Source of the DNA: Croceibacterium segetis
GTDB taxonomy: Bacteria; Pseudomonadota; Alphaproteobacteria; Sphingomonadales; Sphingomonadaceae
Assembly (NCBI RefSeq): GCF_011320115.1
Contig: NZ_JAANOZ010000009.1
Location: 62,001-126,000, forward strand
Length of the DNA: 64,000 bases
Reading direction: 5' to 3'
The translations under genes and the position numbers were made by a program. Positions 8,560 to 17,561 of the stretch are shown here, in pieces (the stretch's first letter is position 1; every line of letters starts with the position of its first letter). Under the pieces are notes generated by a model. It did no database searches. It had not been told where the DNA came from and saw nothing but the letters and a program-made list of their open reading frames with translations.

Positions 8560-8620
8560 CTCTGGTGATTTCTTGCGAGTGAAGCGGCTCCGCGCTCAAG
8601 TAGCGCGGTAGCGCAGATAA

Positions 8621-9319
8621 TTACGCCCCCTCCAGCTCCGCAGTATCGATCTTCAGGCCCGGGCCCATCGTCGAGGTCAGGGTGACCTTCTTGACGTACT
8701 TGCCCTTCGAACCGCTCGGCTTGGCCTTGACGATCGCCTGGGTCAGCGCCTCGAAGTTCTGCTTGAGCTGCGCTTCGGTGAAGCTGAGCTTGCCGATTCC
8801 CGAGTGGATGATGCCCTGCTTCTCGACGCGGAATTCGACCTGGCCGCCCTTGGCGTCCTTGACCGCCTGGGCGACATTCGGGGTCACCGTGCCGAGCTTG
8901 GGGTTCGGCATCAGGCCCTTGGGGCCGAGCACCTTACCGAGCCGGCCGACGACGCCCATCATGTCGGGCGTGGCGATGACGCGGTCGTAGTCGATGTTGC
9001 CGGCCTGCATGTCTTCCATCAGGTCCTCGGCGCCGACCTTGTCGGCCCCCGCCTTGAGCGCCTCGTCCGCCTTGTCGCCCTTGGCGAACACGGCGACCTT
9101 CATCTCCTTGCCGGTGCCGGCCGGGAGCGAGACCATGCCGCGGACCATCTGGTCGGCGTGACGCGGGTCGACGCCCAGGTTCATCGCCACCTCGACGGTC
9201 TCGTCGAACTTCTTGCTGGCCACTTCCTTGAGCGCCTTCAAGGCCTCGTCGATGCTGTAGAATGCCTCGGCATCGAACTTCTCGGCGAGCATCTTCGCCT
9301 TCTTGCTGAGCTTGGCCAT
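8621..9319 (-). CDS. rplA: 50S ribosomal protein L1
   Basis: 232 residues, normal length for bacterial L1. It carries the family signature near residues 118-150 ([23 protein letters not shown]) in pieces typical of L1, plus the N-terminal KKAKML start. L1 builds the L1 stalk that moves deacylated tRNA out of the E site, and represses translation of its own operon by binding the rplK leader. It starts three bases after the rplK stop, the usual L11-L1 operon order. Confidence 0.98.
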   Translation of the reverse strand: MAKLSKKAKMLAEKFDAEAFYSIDEALKALKEVASKKFDETVEVAMNLGVDPRHADQMVRGMVSLPAGTGKEMKVAVFAKGDKADEALKAGADKVGAEDLMEDMQAGNIDYDRVIATPDMMGVVGRLGKVLGPKGLMPNPKLGTVTPNVAQAVKDAKGGQVEFRVEKQGIIHSGIGKLSFTEAQLKQNFEALTQAIVKAKPSGSKGKYVKKVTLTSTMGPGLKIDTAELEGA

Positions 9320-9322
9320 CGG

Positions 9323-9754
9323 TTAGCCCTCCACCACTTCGAGGCCCATCGCGCGGGCGGAGCCTTCGATGATGCGGGTCGCCGCGTCGAGGTCGTTGGC
9401 GTTCAGGTCCTTCATCTTCATCTCGGCGATCTCGGTCAGCTTGCTGCGCTTGATCTTGCCGGCCGAGACCTTGCCCGGCTCCTTCGAGCCCGACTTGAGG
9501 TTGGCCGCCTTCTTGATCAGGTAGCTCGCCGGCGGGGTCTTGGTGACGAAGGTGAAGCTGCGGTCGGCGTAGACCGTGATCACCGTCGGGATCGGCATCG
9601 ACTTTTCGAGATCCTGCGTGGCGGCGTTGAACGCTTTGCAGAATTCCATGATGTTGACGCCGCGCTGGCCCAGAGCCGGGCCGATGGGCGGGCTAGGGTT
9701 GGCGACGCCCGCGGGCACCTGGAGCTTGATGTAGCCCTCGATCTTCTTGGCCAT
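9323..9754 (-). CDS. rplK: 50S ribosomal protein L11
   Basis: 143 residues, full length. N-terminal domain with [19 protein letters not shown] and [10 protein letters not shown]-terminal RNA-binding domain with [10 protein letters not shown] at the end. L11 forms the GTPase-associated centre with 23S rRNA. AGGAGG lies just upstream of the ATG. It follows nusG and precedes rplA as in most bacteria. Confidence 0.98.
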   Translation of the reverse strand: MAKKIEGYIKLQVPAGVANPSPPIGPALGQRGVNIMEFCKAFNAATQDLEKSMPIPTVITVYADRSFTFVTKTPPASYLIKKAANLKSGSKEPGKVSAGKIKRSKLTEIAEMKMKDLNANDLDAATRIIEGSARAMGLEVVEG

Positions 9755-9777
9755 GACTGGCCTCCTTTCTCACTGTT

Positions 9778-9796
9778 CCCCGGATCGAGTCCGGGG
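9778..9796. promoter_or_regulatory. Perfect hairpin in the rplK leader
   Basis: CCCCGGA-TCGAG-TCCGGGG, 7-bp arms, 24 bases upstream of the rplK start codon. It has no T-tract, so it is not a terminator. Either part of the L1 autoregulatory leader or a copy of a short palindromic intergenic repeat of the kind common in sphingomonads (from general knowledge, not shown here). Confidence 0.4.
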
Positions 9797-9908
9797 TCAT
9801 GGTAAGCGGTACAAGCGGCAACCGGAGCTGCCTCCCGCGTGGATTTCCCGCTCCGAGGATCGGGAAGCGGCGCCCCTAGTCGAAAGCGCCGCGATTCACA
9901 AGCCGGGC

Positions 9909-10445
9909 CTATTTGACCAGCTCGACCTCTTCGAAGCCCAGCTCGACCGGCGTGGCGCGGCCGAAGATCGAGACCGAAACCTTGACCCGCTGCTTCTCGT
10001 AGTCGAGTTCCTCGACCACGCCGTTGAAGCTGGCGAAGGGCCCCGCGTTGACCTTGACCTGGTCGCCGATCTCGTAATCGACGTGGATCTCGCGCTTGGG
10101 CTCGGCCTTGGCCGCTTCGACGCCGCCGAAGTAGCGGGCGGCCTCGCGCTCGGAGATCGGCTGCGGCTTGGCGCCCGAGCCGAGGAAGCCGGTGACCTTG
10201 GGGGTGTTCTTGATCAGGTGGTAGACGTCGTCGGTCAGCCGCAGCTTGGCGAGCACGTAGCCGGGCATGAACTTGCGCTCGACCTGGACCTTTTTGCCGC
10301 GCTTGACCTCGGTCACCGTCTCGGTCGGCACTTCGACCTGCTCGACCGCTTCGCTAAGCCCCATGCGCTGGGCCTCGGCGATGATCGAATCGCGGACCTT
10401 GTTCTCGAACCCGGAATAGGCGTGAATGATGTACCAGCGAGCCAT
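9909..10445 (-). CDS. nusG: Transcription termination/antitermination factor NusG
   Basis: 178 residues. NGN domain starts MARWYIIHAYSGFENKV and has FMPGYVLAKL; the KOW domain is visible near residue 125 (GDQVKVNAGPFASFNGVVEE). NusG binds RNA polymerase, suppresses pausing and links to Rho or ribosomal S10. Starts 38 bases after the secE stop. Confidence 0.98.
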   Translation of the reverse strand: MARWYIIHAYSGFENKVRDSIIAEAQRMGLSEAVEQVEVPTETVTEVKRGKKVQVERKFMPGYVLAKLRLTDDVYHLIKNTPKVTGFLGSGAKPQPISEREAARYFGGVEAAKAEPKREIHVDYEIGDQVKVNAGPFASFNGVVEELDYEKQRVKVSVSIFGRATPVELGFEEVELVK

Positions 10446-10483
10446 GTCAGTTGAGCTTTCCCGTGAATCCCTTGCGGCGCGCC

Positions 10484-10678
10484 TCAGGCGAGCTTGAGCA
10501 GCCAGTTGACGAGTGCGCCGAACAGCGAATCGACGCCGAGGAAGAACACCGCCAGGATCACCATCAGGATGGCGACGAAGATCGCCGTGGTCGTCGTTTC
10601 CTGGCGCGTCGGCCATACGACCTTGCGCATTTCCGCCTGCACCTGGCGGATGAATTCGCCGGGGTTCGCCTTGGCCAT
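10484..10678 (-). CDS. secE: Preprotein translocase subunit SecE
   Basis: 64 residues, short alphaproteobacterial form with one C-terminal transmembrane helix. The amphipathic segment VQAEMRKVVWPTRQET before the helix is the conserved SecE signature. Part of SecYEG. Sits in the classic order tRNA-Trp, (small gene), secE, nusG, rplK, rplA. Confidence 0.96.
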   Translation of the reverse strand: MAKANPGEFIRQVQAEMRKVVWPTRQETTTTAIFVAILMVILAVFFLGVDSLFGALVNWLLKLA

Positions 10679-10840
10679 CGTTTATCCTGCCTGTTGCGTT
10701 CGTCTAACGTGCCTTCCGCCATGGGCTCAGCGCCGCCCCGGTCGACCTTGACCGGGAGGGGCGTCTAAACTCCGATGTCGGAAGCCGCGGCCCAGATAGC
10801 GACGGGGGCGCGGCAAGGCAAGGCTTCACGGGCAAGAGAA

Positions 10841-10869
10841 GGGGGGCCGACCCTGACAGCCAGCCCCCC
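10841..10869 (-). terminator. Probable rho-independent terminator after the 49-residue gene
   Basis: Stem GGGGGGC / GCCCCCC around a 15-base loop; on the minus strand it is followed by TTCTCTT. It lies just downstream of the small gene at 10890-11039 and upstream of secE, which therefore needs its own promoter or read-through. Confidence 0.6.
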
Positions 10870-10889
10870 GCCCTGACAAACCGTAATTC

Positions 10890-11039
10890 CTAGTGGCGCC
10901 CGAACAGACGAGCCAGCAGGCCCGGCTCTTCCATCGGCTGGATCGGCCCGTGCTTCATGAAGCGAAGCGACGCGTCCTGGTGAGGCCGGGGCTGGACCCA
11001 GCCATCGGGGCGACTGCTGTGGTAACTCAAGCTCGACAT
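10890..11039 (-). CDS. 49-residue hypothetical protein
   Basis: Product starts MSSLSYHSSRPDGWVQPRP and ends GLLARLFGRH. No known domain, no membrane segment. A GAGGAGC ribosome site nine bases before the ATG, plus its own terminator downstream, support it as a gene. Function unknown. Confidence 0.55.
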   Translation of the reverse strand: MSSLSYHSSRPDGWVQPRPHQDASLRFMKHGPIQPMEEPGLLARLFGRH

Positions 11040-11236
11040 TGGCTGCTCCTCGAAGCAAATCCCATCTGCCGCGCTCAATGATCAGGGTGGCGGGGCGGTT
11101 CCTGCGTTAACCACCAATTTTGGGGGCCTGTGGCCTGGGGGCCGCAGTCGACGGCTTTCCGCCCAGCTCCAGGCCGGCCAGAGCGCAGCGCCGAAGCGAT
11201 CGGCGAACGCGCCTGGCGCCCAGCAAAGAGGGGAAA

Positions 11237-11312
11237 TGGCAGGGGTGACAGGATTCGAACCCGTGGCCCTCGGTTTTGGAGACCGATGCTCTACCAGCTG
11301 AGCTACACCCCT
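11237..11312 (-). tRNA. trnW: tRNA-Trp (CCA anticodon)
   Basis: 76 bases including an encoded 3' CCA. Acceptor stem AGGGGTG / CACCCCT, D arm GCTCAGCTGGTAGAGC, anticodon arm CGGTCTCCAAAACCG with anticodon CCA, T arm GGGTTCGAATCC. Its place upstream of secE is the common bacterial arrangement. Confidence 0.97.
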
Positions 11313-11390
11313 GCAGCGGCGCGGCCTTTAAGTCGGCCGATAGCTTATGGCAAGGCGCAGCCGTGGCGAATGTGCTATAGCCCGTAGGCC

Positions 11391-12122
11391 ATGCACGCTC
11401 CCGCGCAGCCGACGATCCCGCCCGAAATGCTGCTGCTCGCCTATCGCAGCGGTATCTTCCCGATGGCCGACGGGCGCGAGGATCCGGAGATCTTCTACGT
11501 CGAGCCGCGCCGGCGCGCGATCCTGCCGCTCGACCGCTTCCGCTGCTCGCGCTCGCTGGCCAAGCTCCTGCGCCGGGACCGCTACCGGGTGACTTGCAAC
11601 CAAGACTTCGCCGCGGTCATCGCCGCCTGCGCGGAGCCGCGGCCCGACCATCCGGAAACCTGGATCAGCCGCCGGATCGAAGCGAGCTACCGGGCAATGC
11701 ACATGGCCGGATACGCCCATTCGATCGAAGTGTGGGACGGCGAGACCCTGGTGGGCGGCCTCTACGGCGTCGGCTTCGACGGGGTGTTCTGCGGCGAAAG
11801 CATGTTCAGCCGCGCCGACAACGCCTCGAAAGTCGCGGTCGCCTGGCTGGTCGCCGCGATGAGGCGGGCGCGGATGACGCTGCTCGACTGCCAGTTCATG
11901 ACCGAGCACCTCGCCTCGCTCGGCGCGATCGAGATCGACCAGGAGGAATACTGCGAGCGGCTGGCGCGCGCTCAGGCGGCGGGCGGAGTCGGAGCGAGCG
12001 ATGGGGCCGCGCTCGGCGACGGCGCTGCGCTGGGGCTGCCCGAAGGCTTCGCGCTGCTGGTCGGCGCGGGCGACTCCTCGCCCGGGAAGCTCATCGCGCA
12101 AGATTTGACCCACACGTCGTAG
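11391..12122 (+). CDS. aat: Leucyl/phenylalanyl-tRNA-protein transferase
   Basis: 243 residues. Aat motifs: LLLAYRSGIFPMAD near the N-terminus, NQDFAAVIAACAEP, TWISRRIEASYRAMH, GGLYGVGFDGVFCGESMFS and LLDCQFMTEHLASLGA. The enzyme adds Leu or Phe to N-terminal Arg/Lys of proteins, tagging them for ClpAP through the N-end rule. The last ~50 residues are Ala/Gly-rich and end SPGKLIAQDLTHTS. This tail is encoded opposite the 3' end of the DUF2155 gene over 151 bases. Confidence 0.95.
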   Translation: MHAPAQPTIPPEMLLLAYRSGIFPMADGREDPEIFYVEPRRRAILPLDRFRCSRSLAKLLRRDRYRVTCNQDFAAVIAACAEPRPDHPETWISRRIEASYRAMHMAGYAHSIEVWDGETLVGGLYGVGFDGVFCGESMFSRADNASKVAVAWLVAAMRRARMTLLDCQFMTEHLASLGAIEIDQEEYCERLARAQAAGGVGASDGAALGDGAALGLPEGFALLVGAGDSSPGKLIAQDLTHTS

Positions 12123-12559
12123 ACCGGGTGCTCGACCACGTTGACGCTGGGTGCGTTCCTGAACAGCCAGCCGGAGAAGATCTTGTGCCAGGCGAGCGGG
12201 CTGCTGACGTCGGGCCGTTCCTGCACATAGACCTGGACGAAAGCGCCTTCCTCGGGATCGTACTCCCACGGCGCGGTCTTTTCGCAGGCCTCGAGCTTGA
12301 CGACGACGTTGCCGATCCGGCGCGATTCGCCGGGCTTCATCTTGAGGTCCCGCGAAATGTTGTTGCGCTTGTTGAGCAGGCCGAGCGTGGCCACGCGGTC
12401 CTTCATCGGCGTGCCGAGCGAGCTGCCCGCCTGGGCGACCGGCCCCGAGTTCCGGGTGAACTGTTTCGGGACCTCGGTCTCGACCGGTTTGGGCTTGGGC
12501 GGCTCGTTGTTGCAGGCGGCGAGCGCCAGGGCGAGCGGCAAGAGCGCGAGGGCCCGCAC
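11972..12559 (-). CDS. DUF2155 lipoprotein
   Basis: 195 residues from a GTG at 12559, two bases after the stop of the upstream complex I gene. Lipobox LALAAC near residue 16 marks a lipoprotein. The DUF2155 core (RRIGNVVVKLEACEKT, FVQVYVQE, FSGWLFRNAPSVNVVEHPVYDVWVKSC) is complete. After that Cys there is a Pro/Ala/Ser-rich tail of about 40 residues that exists only because the frame runs on over the aat 3' end. In alphaproteobacteria this family commonly sits next to NDUFA12 genes; its function is unknown. Confidence 0.85.
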   Translation of the reverse strand: MRALALLPLALALAACNNEPPKPKPVETEVPKQFTRNSGPVAQAGSSLGTPMKDRVATLGLLNKRNNISRDLKMKPGESRRIGNVVVKLEACEKTAPWEYDPEEGAFVQVYVQERPDVSSPLAWHKIFSGWLFRNAPSVNVVEHPVYDVWVKSCAMSFPGEESPAPTSSAKPSGSPSAAPSPSAAPSLAPTPPAA

Positions 12560-12561
12560 GA

Positions 12562-12960
12562 TCAAGAGTCCGGTGTCCAGGCTTCGTAGTCGCCGGTCGC
12601 CGCCGCGCGCCGCCCGCCGCGTTCCAGCGCACCCTGCGGGCGATAGGCGGCCGCCGTGCCGGTGACGTTCGGGGTGTGCTCGGTTTCCCAGATCTTCGCC
12701 GGCGGCAGGTGGCTTTCGGGAAGCTCGTCGTACGAATGGTGCAGCCACCCGTGCCACTCCGGCGGGACGCGGCTCGAATCGTTGGCGCCGTTGTAGATCA
12801 CCCAGCGCTTTTGGCGGCCGTCGGGCGTCTTGACGTTCGAGCGGTAGTACTTGTTGCCCTGCGCGTCAGTGCCGACCTGCTCGCCCTTGAGCGCGCTGAA
12901 CAGCGCGGTGCCGACGGTCGCGCCGTCCCACCAGGTGAAGATCTTCGAGAGGATTCCCAT
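12562..12960 (-). CDS. NDUFA12-family NADH:ubiquinone oxidoreductase accessory subunit
   Basis: 132 residues. Family motifs: start MGILSKIFTWWDGATVGT, GNKYYRSNVKTPDGRQKRWVIYNG and PPEWHGWLHH. This is the bacterial counterpart of the mitochondrial B17.2 subunit that stabilises complex I in alphaproteobacteria. Adjacent to the DUF2155 gene, two-base spacing, an alphaproteobacterial arrangement. Confidence 0.93.
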   Translation of the reverse strand: MGILSKIFTWWDGATVGTALFSALKGEQVGTDAQGNKYYRSNVKTPDGRQKRWVIYNGANDSSRVPPEWHGWLHHSYDELPESHLPPAKIWETEHTPNVTGTAAAYRPQGALERGGRRAAATGDYEAWTPDS

Positions 12961-13004
12961 GGCGGGCCGTTAGCGGTTGATGTGGGGCGGAGGCAAGCGG
13001 GCGA

Positions 13005-13511
13005 TCACCAGCTGACGCGCGCTCCGGGCATGATGCCGAGCTGCGCGGCGCGCCCGCCGTTCAATTCGAGAACGGCGATCGCCGGGCCGGACGAAGGGAT
13101 CGGGTCGAGCGAATAAGGCACCGCGTTGGCGGCGATGTTGCTGATCAGGTGATCGGGCCCGATGAACACGATGTCGAGCGGGATGACCGTGTTCTTCATC
13201 CAGAAGCTGCGCGGCTCGGGCATGTCGCTCGGGAACAGCATGCCTTCGTCCGGGCCCATCGCGGTGCGGAACATCAGGCCCTTCTGCTGCTGCTCCAAGG
13301 TGGCCGCCACCTCGACGCGGAAGGCGTGCGACTTGCCGTTCTGGCTGATCGTGAGCGGAATCACCTCAAGCCCCGAGAGCGGATGCCTGGCCGGCGTGGC
13401 GGCGGCCGTCGGCGCGGGGGCGGCCGTTTGCGAGGAGCAGGCGGCGCTGCAGGCCAGCGCCAAGAGGGCAATCGGCAGGCATAGCCTTGGGGACCAGCGC
13501 ATCGGCATCAA
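13005..13511 (-). CDS. DUF192 lipoprotein
   Basis: 168 residues. Lipobox-like LACSAAC near residue 24. The DUF192 core is clear: FRVEVAATLEQQQKGLMFRT, GMLFPSDMPEPRSFWMKNT, PLDIVFIG and VLELNGG. Family of small envelope proteins of unknown function. Its ATG overlaps the recX stop (ATGA), so it is co-translated with recX. Confidence 0.9.
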   Translation of the reverse strand: MMPMRWSPRLCLPIALLALACSAACSSQTAAPAPTAAATPARHPLSGLEVIPLTISQNGKSHAFRVEVAATLEQQQKGLMFRTAMGPDEGMLFPSDMPEPRSFWMKNTVIPLDIVFIGPDHLISNIAANAVPYSLDPIPSSGPAIAVLELNGGRAAQLGIMPGARVSW

Positions 13512-14080
13512 AGCTCCTCATCGTCATCGGCCTCGGCTGCCCATTGCTCGGCCTCGGCGGCGCTCGCCGCATCGACGATTTGCCGCGCGTTGTCGAGGGG
13601 GTGGCCGGCGCGCAACATTGCCGCGATCTGCTTTTCGCGCAACGGCTTGTCGAGCGCTTCGCTCCCGAATGGGCCGAAGCGACGGCGGCGCGCGAGCGCC
13701 AGCGCGGCACGGCGCGTCTCCCCCTCAGCCGGGCGCACCCTCTCGCGCAGTTCTTCGGCAATGCCCGCCTCGCCGAGCGCCTGGCGCACGCGCCGCTGTC
13801 CGTAGCCGCGGCGGAGCAGGCTGCCCGAGCGCGCGCGGGCGAACGCCTCGTCGTCGATGTAGCCCAATTCGACGTATCGCTCGACCAGTGCGCCGACTTG
13901 CGGCTCGCTCTCGCCGTCCCACCCGCGTTCGCGCAATTTGCGCCGCAGGTAGCGCTCGAGCTTGGCCGCGGACGTGGAAAATCGCGCGACATAGGCCAGC
14001 GCCAGGTCCCCCAGGCGCGCGGAATCGAGCGGTTTTGGCGTCCTGTCGCGCCGCCTTGAACGGGAACTTGTGTCGCTCAT
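13508..14080 (-). CDS. recX: Regulatory protein RecX
   Basis: 190 residues, made of repeating three-helix units: ALAYVARFSTSAAKLERYLRRKL, ALVERYVELGYIDDEAFARA and RGYGQRRVRQALGEAGI are diagnostic. RecX caps RecA filaments and limits recombination and SOS. The start at 14080 (MSDTSS) is preferred over a longer upstream frame, which would add a non-homologous leader. recA is not in the window. Confidence 0.88.
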   Translation of the reverse strand: MSDTSSRSRRRDRTPKPLDSARLGDLALAYVARFSTSAAKLERYLRRKLRERGWDGESEPQVGALVERYVELGYIDDEAFARARSGSLLRRGYGQRRVRQALGEAGIAEELRERVRPAEGETRRAALALARRRRFGPFGSEALDKPLREKQIAAMLRAGHPLDNARQIVDAASAAEAEQWAAEADDDEEL

Positions 14081-14224
14081 CGGCCTTATTCGTGCCACAC
14101 TCCGCCTCGAAGGGAAAAGGCCGTGTCGGGGGTAGGGGAGGTTTTCGGCCACTCATGCCCCGTTCACCCGCCGCGCAGGAAGCGCGCGACAGGACATAAC
14201 AGAACGGGTATTTGCGCGCACTCT

Positions 14225-15961
14225 ATGGATAACGACGCCGCTTTGACGCCGACGCCGAACCTTTGCGCGCTTCCGCGCCGATTTTCGGATTTCGCCACGT
14301 TCGGCGAAGCGCTCGACTATGCCGCCGAGGGCGCTCGCGGGCTCAATTTCCACGATCCGCGGGGCAATCTCACCCGCGTCTACCCATTTGCCGAACTGCG
14401 GCAGGATGCGCTGGCGATGGCGCGACGGCTGGTTGCGGCCGGCGCGAAGCCGGGCGATCGCATCGCGCTCGTCGCCCAGACGGGCCCGGAGTTCGCCGCC
14501 TTGTTCTGCGGCGCGGTCTACGCCGGCGCCTGGCCGGTGCCGCTGCCGCTGCCGACCAGCTTCGGCGGCAAGGAAAGCTACATCGAGCAGCTCGCGGTAC
14601 AGCTCGAAAGCTCCGACCCGGCGCTGCTGCTCTATCCCGAAGAGATCGCCGAAATGGCCCATGCCGCCGCCGAGCGGCAGGGCTGCGGCGGCGCGAGCTT
14701 CGAGGAGTTCGCGGACCGTCCGGCAGCCAATGGGCCGCTGCCGACGCAGAACCCCGACGACATCTGTTATCTGCAGTACTCGAGCGGCTCGACCCGCTTC
14801 CCGCACGGCGTCGCCGTCACCCACCGGGCGCTGCTCAACAACCTGCGCGGGCACGGCATCGGCATGAAGCTGGTCGACAATGACCGCTGCGTCAGCTGGC
14901 TGCCGTGGTACCACGACATGGGCCTGGTCGGTTGCCTGCTCTCGCCGATCGCCAACCAGGTCTCGACCGATTACCTGCGCACCGAGGACTTCGCCCGCCG
15001 CCCGCTGGCCTGGCTCGACCTGATCAGCCGCAACGAGGGCACCACGCTCTCCTATTCGCCCACCTTCGGCTACGACATCTGCGCCCGGCGCATCTCGAGC
15101 CAGTCGGCCGTCGCCGAGCGCTTCGATCTTTCGCGGTGGCGGCTCGCCGGCAACGGCGCCGACATGATCCGCCCCGACGTGATGCAGAGCTTCGTCAACG
15201 CCTTCGCCGCGGCGGGCTTCAAGGCCAATTCCTTCGTCCCGAGCTACGGCCTCGCCGAGGCGACGCTGGCGGTCACGCTGATGCCGCCGGGCGAAGGGAT
15301 CAGCGTCGAACTGGTCGAGGAAGAGCGCCTGTCGGGCTCTCCGCGCGATCTCAGCCGCCCGGCGCGCTATCGGGCAATCGTCAACTGCGGCAAGCCGGTG
15401 CTCGACATGGCTGTCGAGATCCGCGGCGAGGACGGCACCGCGCGCGGCGATCACATGATCGGCAAGGTCTGGTGCAAGGGCCCGAGCGTCATGCACTCGT
15501 ATTATCGCGACCCGGAGGCGACCGCGGCGTGCCTGGTCGACGGCTGGCTCGACACCGGCGACATGGGTTACATGGCCAACGGCTACCTGTTCATCGTCGG
15601 CCGGGCGAAGGACATGATCATCATCAACGGCAAGAACCACTGGCCGCAGGACATCGAGTGGGCCGTCGAGCAGCTGCCCGGCTTCCACCAGGGCGACATC
15701 GCCGCCTTCAGCGTGGAGACCGAGAACGGCGAGGAAGTGCCCGCGGTGCTGGTCCATTGCCGCGTGTCCGATCCCGAGGAGCGCGTGCGTCTCCATGACC
15801 AGATTCGCGAAAAGGTCCGCTCGATCACCGGCATGAACTGCCTCGTCGAACTGGTCCCGCCGCGCACCTTGCCACGCACCAGTTCGGGCAAGCTCAGCCG
15901 CGCCAAGGCGAAGAAGCTTTACCTGTCGGGCGAGATCGAGCCGTTCAAGCTCGCCGCCTGA
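14225..15961 (+). CDS. Fatty acyl-AMP ligase (FAAL-type adenylating enzyme)
   Basis: 578 residues, the usual length. The nucleotide-binding loop reads YLQYSSGSTRFPHGV, the FAAL variant of the ANL P-loop (SSGSTRFP rather than TSGTTGxPK). SWLPWYHDMGLVG, PSYGLAEATLAVT, GWLDTGDMGY and the C-terminal RTSSGKLSR lysine motif are all present. FAALs make acyl-adenylates and hand them to acyl carrier proteins or polyketide synthases rather than CoA. No PKS/NRPS or ACP is next to it, so the acceptor is elsewhere in the genome. Its stop touches the DUF389 stop on the other strand. Confidence 0.92.
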   Translation: MDNDAALTPTPNLCALPRRFSDFATFGEALDYAAEGARGLNFHDPRGNLTRVYPFAELRQDALAMARRLVAAGAKPGDRIALVAQTGPEFAALFCGAVYAGAWPVPLPLPTSFGGKESYIEQLAVQLESSDPALLLYPEEIAEMAHAAAERQGCGGASFEEFADRPAANGPLPTQNPDDICYLQYSSGSTRFPHGVAVTHRALLNNLRGHGIGMKLVDNDRCVSWLPWYHDMGLVGCLLSPIANQVSTDYLRTEDFARRPLAWLDLISRNEGTTLSYSPTFGYDICARRISSQSAVAERFDLSRWRLAGNGADMIRPDVMQSFVNAFAAAGFKANSFVPSYGLAEATLAVTLMPPGEGISVELVEEERLSGSPRDLSRPARYRAIVNCGKPVLDMAVEIRGEDGTARGDHMIGKVWCKGPSVMHSYYRDPEATAACLVDGWLDTGDMGYMANGYLFIVGRAKDMIIINGKNHWPQDIEWAVEQLPGFHQGDIAAFSVETENGEEVPAVLVHCRVSDPEERVRLHDQIREKVRSITGMNCLVELVPPRTLPRTSSGKLSRAKAKKLYLSGEIEPFKLAA

Positions 15962-17467
15962 TCAGGCGTCCGCCGTCCCCCAGGCGGCGATGACCGCACC
16001 GCCGCCGCCGGGCTTCTTGCGCACGGCGACCCCCTGCTTTTGCAGCGCAGTGGCAACGAAGTCGACGTCGTCGGCCGGACCGCTGAGGATGATCGGCACC
16101 GGCACGCGCTGGCCGGCCCAGGCGATCAGGTCGAGCGCCTCCGTGCCCTCATCCGTCGGCTTGCCGTCGGCAAACGCGACGCTGGGCAACGGCCGGGCGG
16201 GCGGGCGCAGACGGATCGTCCATTCGGGCTCGCCCGCCAAAATGCGGCTCTCTAGCTCGCGGTAGGCCGCGAGGCTGGCGCCATCGAGCGGGTGCGCAGC
16301 GACCGTCGCGGTACGCCGTTCGCGGTCTACCAAGACGTCGTCGGGGCCGACCCCGGCGATCAGCGCCAGGCGGTCGGCCAGCGTGTCCGCGTGGGCAAGG
16401 TCGGCCTGCTCCTTTTCGCGGGCACGGTTGAGCTGCGCCTGTTCGGCCGCGAGCGCGCTGGTGCCTACCTGGTACTGGGTAAGCGCAATCCGCACCGGCC
16501 GGCCGAGATTGCGCTCAAGCGTTCGCGTGATGACTTGTTCGGCACCGGGCCGCAGTTGCGGCGTGAGCACGGTTGCCGAGATCTGGATCGGATCTGCATG
16601 AAGCTCGGGCTCGATCTGCGACAGGCGCGCGCGCTTGTCGAAGGCATCGAGCACGGCCGCATTGATTTGCCGGGTGGCGTTCGCTTCCCAGGCGATCTGT
16701 CGCAGGGCCATCCCGAGCGGCACCGCGAGCGCGACGAAGGCGGCCACGATCAGCGTCGTCTGCAAGCGCGTCTGGTGCGGCGACAGGCTGGTGCGGAAGC
16801 CATAGAGCCGGGCCATGATCGCCGCGGTCAGCGCGATCGTCATCAGGTTGGTGAAGAACAGCAGCAACGAGCCCGAGAAGACCGTCCAGTTGAACGTCGC
16901 CAGCCCGAAGCCGACCACCGCCAGTGGCGGCATCAGCGCGGTGGCGATGGCGACCCCGACGATCGTCCCTTCGCGGCCGCGGATCATCGCGTAGGCGCCG
17001 GCGAGCGCCGAAAACAGCGCCACGCCGAGGTCGAACAGATTTGGCCGCGTGCGCGAGGCGATTTCAGGCGTGACCGTCTGCAACGGCGAGAACAGGACGA
17101 TCAGAGCGCAAAACGCAACCGAGATCAGGGTACCGACGACGAGCGAGCGGGTCGCCTGCTTCATCCACGCGAAGTCGCCGGTTGCCAGGGCAAAACCGAG
17201 CCCGATGATCGGCCCCATCAGCGGCGACAGCAGCATCGCCCCGATCACCACCGCGGGCGATGAGAGAAGCAGGCCGAGAATGGCGATCCCGGCGCTCATC
17301 GTCAGCATGAACAGGTAGCGCGCCGACAGGTCGCATTCCTCGCGCCGGCCGTTGATCACCTCTGCCTGGTTGACCGTGCCAACCACCGAGCGGGCCCACC
17401 AGTGGCGCGCGGTGGCGACGACGTCCCTGAAGTGGTGCGGGGCTTGCTCGGGCGGGACAGTATCCAT
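15962..17467 (-). CDS. DUF389 membrane protein
   Basis: 501 residues. The conserved DUF389 block is complete: LSARYLFMLTMSAGIAILGLL, VVIGAMLLSPLMGPIIGLG, GREGTIVGVAIATALMPPLAVVG. About six membrane helices in the first 270 residues, then a soluble domain. Function unknown; some members have been linked to lipid or osmotic stress. The start at 17467 (MDTVPP) is preferred over an ATG 22 codons earlier, as the extra residues look unrelated. Confidence 0.88.
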   Translation of the reverse strand: MDTVPPEQAPHHFRDVVATARHWWARSVVGTVNQAEVINGRREECDLSARYLFMLTMSAGIAILGLLLSSPAVVIGAMLLSPLMGPIIGLGFALATGDFAWMKQATRSLVVGTLISVAFCALIVLFSPLQTVTPEIASRTRPNLFDLGVALFSALAGAYAMIRGREGTIVGVAIATALMPPLAVVGFGLATFNWTVFSGSLLLFFTNLMTIALTAAIMARLYGFRTSLSPHQTRLQTTLIVAAFVALAVPLGMALRQIAWEANATRQINAAVLDAFDKRARLSQIEPELHADPIQISATVLTPQLRPGAEQVITRTLERNLGRPVRIALTQYQVGTSALAAEQAQLNRAREKEQADLAHADTLADRLALIAGVGPDDVLVDRERRTATVAAHPLDGASLAAYRELESRILAGEPEWTIRLRPPARPLPSVAFADGKPTDEGTEALDLIAWAGQRVPVPIILSGPADDVDFVATALQKQGVAVRKKPGGGGAVIAAWGTADA

Positions 17468-17561
17468 CGCGGCGGGCTTAACGACTGCCTGCGATGCGCA
17501 AAAGAACTTTGTCCCTGCCTCGCCAGCCGCCATACTGCTGGCGCTTGAACAACGTGTCTTG

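Noticed and set aside
9866-9890. GCGGCGC...GCGCCGC hairpin after nusG as a terminator
   Set aside because: No T-tract on either side, and rplK/rplA are normally transcribed together with nusG; at most an attenuator or processing site.
14153-15796. 547-codon minus-strand frame opposite the fatty acyl-AMP ligase
   Set aside because: The plus strand carries every ANL-superfamily motif in one frame; the minus frame has none.
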